In this document: piece by piece, positions 33,501 to 35,260 of the stretch | Numbering within the stretch: the stretch's first letter is position 1 | How the letters are laid out: each line of letters opens with the position of its first letter | From: Rhizobium sp. WYCCWR10014 | GTDB taxonomy: Bacteria > Pseudomonadota > Alphaproteobacteria > Rhizobiales > Rhizobiaceae | NCBI RefSeq assembly: GCF_001657485.1 | Contig: NZ_LXFU01000017.1 | Span: 1 to 35,260, forward strand | Direction: 5' to 3' | DNA length: 35,260 nt | Notes under the pieces: model-generated | Databases searched by the model: none | What the model saw: only the letters and a program-made list of their open reading frames with translations | Told to the model about the DNA's origin: nothing | Position numbers and translations under genes: made by a program

Positions 33501-33767
33501 TCTGAGTCAAGAAGCTATGGTTCGGTCGAAATTTCTCGACTTTTTCAGCCGGAATTGCTGAAAATTGCACGGCAGTTCCTGCCTCAGGGCACACCTGCTT
33601 TAGACAGTCACGGCGGCAAAGATGAGCGCGCCACAGCATGGGCAGTCAGCCTCGTCGGGCAGCTGGGCGACAGGAGCGATTTGGGAATGCTGCGAATTCT
33701 CCTCACTCAACCGGACTTCGCGCGATCGGCGACTGCTGCTATTCGCCAGATCGAAATGCGCTGCTAG
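30510..33767 (+). CDS. NERD-STAND NTPase, probable antiviral (Avs-like) protein
   Basis: A 1,085-residue protein. Residues 15-105 match a NERD/PD-(D/E)XK nuclease domain: SEVELLRALSKF, FANFELSGRQFDFVVI with Asp52, and VVVAEVKSSSFPVRGYIEGM with Glu65-Val-Lys67. Residues 215-400 form a P-loop NTPase: GPSGCGKT (238-245, Walker A), ACIFLDGLNELPG (Asp309, Walker B) and AQLVVTSQGKRP (sensor). The remaining 650 residues are a long helical region, probably repeats used as the sensor. This nuclease-NTPase-repeat layout is that of Avs-type STAND proteins, in which phage protein recognition leads to oligomerisation and nuclease activation. It stands alone, on the strand opposite to the NTase operon. The exact Avs class is not assigned. 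Confidence 0.85.
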   Translation: MSHNEYLDVFIGDPIAHRSEVELLRALSKFSDEHKQPLLVFANFELSGRQFDFVVITATRVVVAEVKSSSFPVRGYIEGMWEYATADGGWTTVTNGYKQALRQKNILRDAMGRLPKEFHPEAHVVFSEDIPEGSNLTPGNFKVHVGGLADFLTALSREDGNPWSLEEWRQWAERQRLRRVPMIEAFDNAPAELMGRYREALVRDYQPQADGWIAASDEQRDAIGFALVGGNAGAFVTGPSGCGKTLMAKAASVHLSRDGAVVLFVQAKDISESLADALKTEIALVADIPLASLLKAVRQTSARACIFLDGLNELPGTVVEKTLRGLKILARRYGAQLVVTSQGKRPTILEGLALIAVSEPDDALKNRIATSAAASSLSAEAKKVLTGVRSGLEARMVAELQGELGLDATRSTLVDQIIRKRLGEKARTCYAGLRSFALQLFGQFSYSMTETAFDDIMIANGLGDEQCETMLSSGLLERRAGRISFFHEMFLFGCAAQAYAQLARSGTGAVSQALNTAFAEALAPDVLAAVDDETTACEILGSLTSADILAKCAMGESGPVARSASQKILAQAASQILFDIENLRLALRVTEDKVSVEWEQLPDYSKEEIAQFCGLGVAAKFGVMVEEYLRLCRAMDARLLWDRKRLDDDARRYNVGLRSVSFGLAYFGLYSGWKSSFRLMVGAAQSFWEDVGPSDLMRSKHLMDLTSGELHFVVEHRQSLYAGHESSFCEELAEVITARFRREPYHVQLAILHAAGFVRRASDEALATLTEAIQQLEPNDFHIFISTGIIEALKLLGALDEEAEEAREGIKDQLRAALDGEDEEDIFEQALSVYIAQFDHPFDGIYCEEINGLSDIEKKRLVTRAFQADSVRRSMSLKWLATAVADEDDPSSAPLFIRYARYPEINPHWQDEIAVFVLATRFLARHGVELPETPTDDDRQRCFVRLRDIVRYVEIRSEAALSGAAAAWEALLLIPAPIVISCLHDVILEGLEQRSPMSESRSYGSVEISRLFQPELLKIARQFLPQGTPALDSHGGKDERATAWAVSLVGQLGDRSDLGMLRILLTQPDFARSATAAIRQIEMRC

Positions 33768-33910
33768 ACTTCTGGCCTTACCACTCGGTGCATTACTCTG
33801 TCCGCGACGCGTGCAACAACACTATGGGCGGTTCCTACCGCAAGTTAAGGCGCCACTTGGCTGCGCGCACTTTCGACCAAACCAGGAAGGGGTGTGAAAG
33901 CCGTTCAGGC

Positions 33911-35047
33911 CTAGAAGATCCCCCACGCCCGAAACCTTCCCCTGCCCGTCATCTCCCGCAAGCCCAGCTCCAAAACAATCCGCCGCGCCGCCTGCGGCGT
34001 CACCTCCAGCGTCTTCGCCACCATTTTTGCCGACACCAGGGGTTTGGCCATCACCAGCTCGACCAGCTCCGGCAGCTTTGAAGAGGTCCGGCGTCCTTCC
34101 AGCTTCCGCTCCATCATTTTTCGCGCCAGCGCCAAACGATCGTGCTCCTTCAGCCCCATCTCGGCGGCCGCGATCAGACCGTGGGCGATGGCGAGCAACC
34201 GGGTCTGCCGATCACGATGCCGGCGCCGATCGACGGGAATGGTTTTGAGACCAAGGTTGATGGCAGCGAGATGAGCACCTGACGTGATGCCCGCCTGGCG
34301 CAGGATCGAGGCGGAAAACAGCCGGCCAAGCCAAGGGGCATGCTGAAGCACGGAAAGTTCGTTCCAGGCATCGAGGGCGACGATAGCCTGCAGCACCGCC
34401 GGCAGGTTTTCGACTTGACGCAACACAGCACGCCATTCGTCGAGCCGAGCATCCTCGTCCCAGTCGACATCATAGATCATCGGATCTCTCTCCGCCGCGT
34501 TGGCACGGCCGGGCCTGGTTGCGTTCTCGATCGCCGCCTCCGAACGGGCAAGCACCGCATCGATGGCGGCATAGTCGACGCCGGCAAGATCTTCGCCGTC
34601 CCCGTCTTCCCCCTCCCCGTCCGGATCAATCGGGACCACGCGCCGGATGGCCGCTGCCGCCTCTATCTCGTCAGCGTCCGCCGACGTGATCTCCGATGTT
34701 TTTCGTAGCGTACGAACCCCTTCCGCGGACAGCGCCCAGTCGGCTACCTGCGCGGCGATGCGCCGGCGGGTGCGTAAAACATCGCGGGCGATGGTAAGTT
34801 CGTGGGTCGGCGTGCGAATATCCTTCGTGGCGTCGTGGAGGACGAGGTCTTCGAGGTGGACGAGCTCGCCATCGATCCACAACGAGGCGCAGGCGTCGGC
34901 AAAGTGGGACCGTTCGATCCATCCTTGACCGACTGGCGAGCGGGCCACGCGCTCGTCGAGACGCGCCAATGCAATGCCGGCGTCGAAAGCCGGTCGCATC
35001 AGGCCTGTCATGCTGATTTTTGTGAAATCGTAAGCCATTGAAATCAT
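33911..35047 (-). CDS. DUF1612 (RHE_PE00001-family) HTH protein
   Basis: A 378-residue protein (start may be the second ATG at 35,038, [12 protein letters not shown]). The family is typical of Rhizobiales plasmids and islands. [40 protein letters not shown] and [17 protein letters not shown] form the Fic-like N-terminal part; [20 protein letters not shown] leads to the C-terminal [23 protein letters not shown], with a basic end [10 protein letters not shown]. Between residues 148 and 160 there is an acidic stretch ([13 protein letters not shown]). A DNA-binding role is likely, precise function unknown. A decayed second copy lies at 1,351-1,461. Confidence 0.88.
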   Translation of the reverse strand: MISMAYDFTKISMTGLMRPAFDAGIALARLDERVARSPVGQGWIERSHFADACASLWIDGELVHLEDLVLHDATKDIRTPTHELTIARDVLRTRRRIAAQVADWALSAEGVRTLRKTSEITSADADEIEAAAAIRRVVPIDPDGEGEDGDGEDLAGVDYAAIDAVLARSEAAIENATRPGRANAAERDPMIYDVDWDEDARLDEWRAVLRQVENLPAVLQAIVALDAWNELSVLQHAPWLGRLFSASILRQAGITSGAHLAAINLGLKTIPVDRRRHRDRQTRLLAIAHGLIAAAEMGLKEHDRLALARKMMERKLEGRRTSSKLPELVELVMAKPLVSAKMVAKTLEVTPQAARRIVLELGLREMTGRGRFRAWGIF

Positions 35048-35123
35048 GGTAAATGATTTCTTATACGAACGCTATATTAATATTACAGTTCCTCACATGG
35101 TATGATCGGTGGTTGGTGCTCTA

Positions 35124-35152
35124 ACCATCGATAACAAGCCTTTATCGATGGT
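35124..35152. repeat. 11-bp inverted repeat downstream of the DUF1612 promoter
   Basis: ACCATCGATAA and TTATCGATGGT are separated by 7 nt. The stem is perfect and AT-rich. It lies 77-105 bp upstream of the DUF1612 start and could be an operator or a site-specific recombination or replication-type site. No T-run follows. Confidence 0.5.
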
Positions 35153-35198
35153 AGTTGATCTGGAGCCACAAATCAGCAATGTCGGTCGCCCTGGATGA

Positions 35199-35220
35199 CC
35201 GGAAATCCCTGGGTTTCCGG
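35199..35220. repeat. Short inverted repeat near the right edge
   Basis: CCGGAAA and TTTCCGG, 8 nt apart. A hairpin-forming site; it could be a terminator for a gene beyond the window, but no T-run of length is seen. Confidence 0.35.
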
Positions 35221-35260
35221 CCGTTTTGGCAGATTTCGGCTAGGATCGGTGGAACGGTAG

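Noticed and set aside
1..35260. CRISPR array, rRNA or complete tRNA genes
   Set aside because: No regularly spaced repeats and no full cloverleaf or rRNA signature were seen.

Overview
The window looks like an accessory region, probably a plasmid, chromid or genomic island, of an alphaproteobacterium in the order Rhizobiales. Evidence for this: overall high GC; a rhizobial-type small XRE regulator whose protein starts MITGSQCRAARALVEI; an intact DUF1612 (RHE_PE00001-type) gene plus a decayed second copy; and two insertion-sequence footprints. No ribosomal, replication or housekeeping genes are seen.

Left part (about 1-2,000) is a scrapyard. It holds the cut end of an ABC-transporter permease running into an ORF with a GH12-like and a PtsN-like segment, an intact XRE regulator, a DUF1612 remnant and a truncated response-regulator/histidine-kinase piece. 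From 2,043 to 20,259 there is a run of small regulator-plus-enzyme cassettes, most of them suited to handling reactive carbonyls, quinones or esters: alpha/beta hydrolase; TetR-OYE-DUF1330; COG4315 protein; hydrolase plus enoyl-CoA hydratase with a divergent LysR; cupin-HD operon, MocR regulator and HD-quinone reductase operon; dihydroflavonol-reductase-like SDR with a divergent HxlR; LysR divergent from SDR-SnoaL. An IS30 relic, a decayed copy of the cupin gene and a complete IS6-family element (10,496-11,318) lie among them.

At 20,401-20,461 there is a tRNA 3' fragment with a downstream hairpin. It looks like an attachment-site scar and marks the start of a nuclease-rich presumed defence island (20,642-33,767). 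The island contains: a three-TM membrane protein; a PIN-domain protein; an operon of HTH regulator, Abi_2/AbiF-like HEPN, HNH nuclease and a second HEPN-motif protein (27,506-23,747, minus strand); an operon of CD-NTase-like nucleotidyltransferase, DUF6602 PD-(D/E)XK-like protein and Abi_C-like protein (30,178-27,849, minus strand); and a 1,085-residue NERD-STAND NTPase (plus strand). A DUF1612 gene closes the window.

The best candidates for undescribed systems are the two compact minus-strand operons. Each pairs a HEPN or Abi-type protein with a nuclease; one also has a nucleotidyltransferase. A separate strong signal is a shared direct-repeat element, TGGTAC twice with exactly 24-bp periodicity, placed at nearly the same distance upstream of both HD/cupin operons that flank the MocR gene. 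It is a probable MocR operator and defines a local regulon. All functions are inferred from motifs read by eye; no database search was possible.
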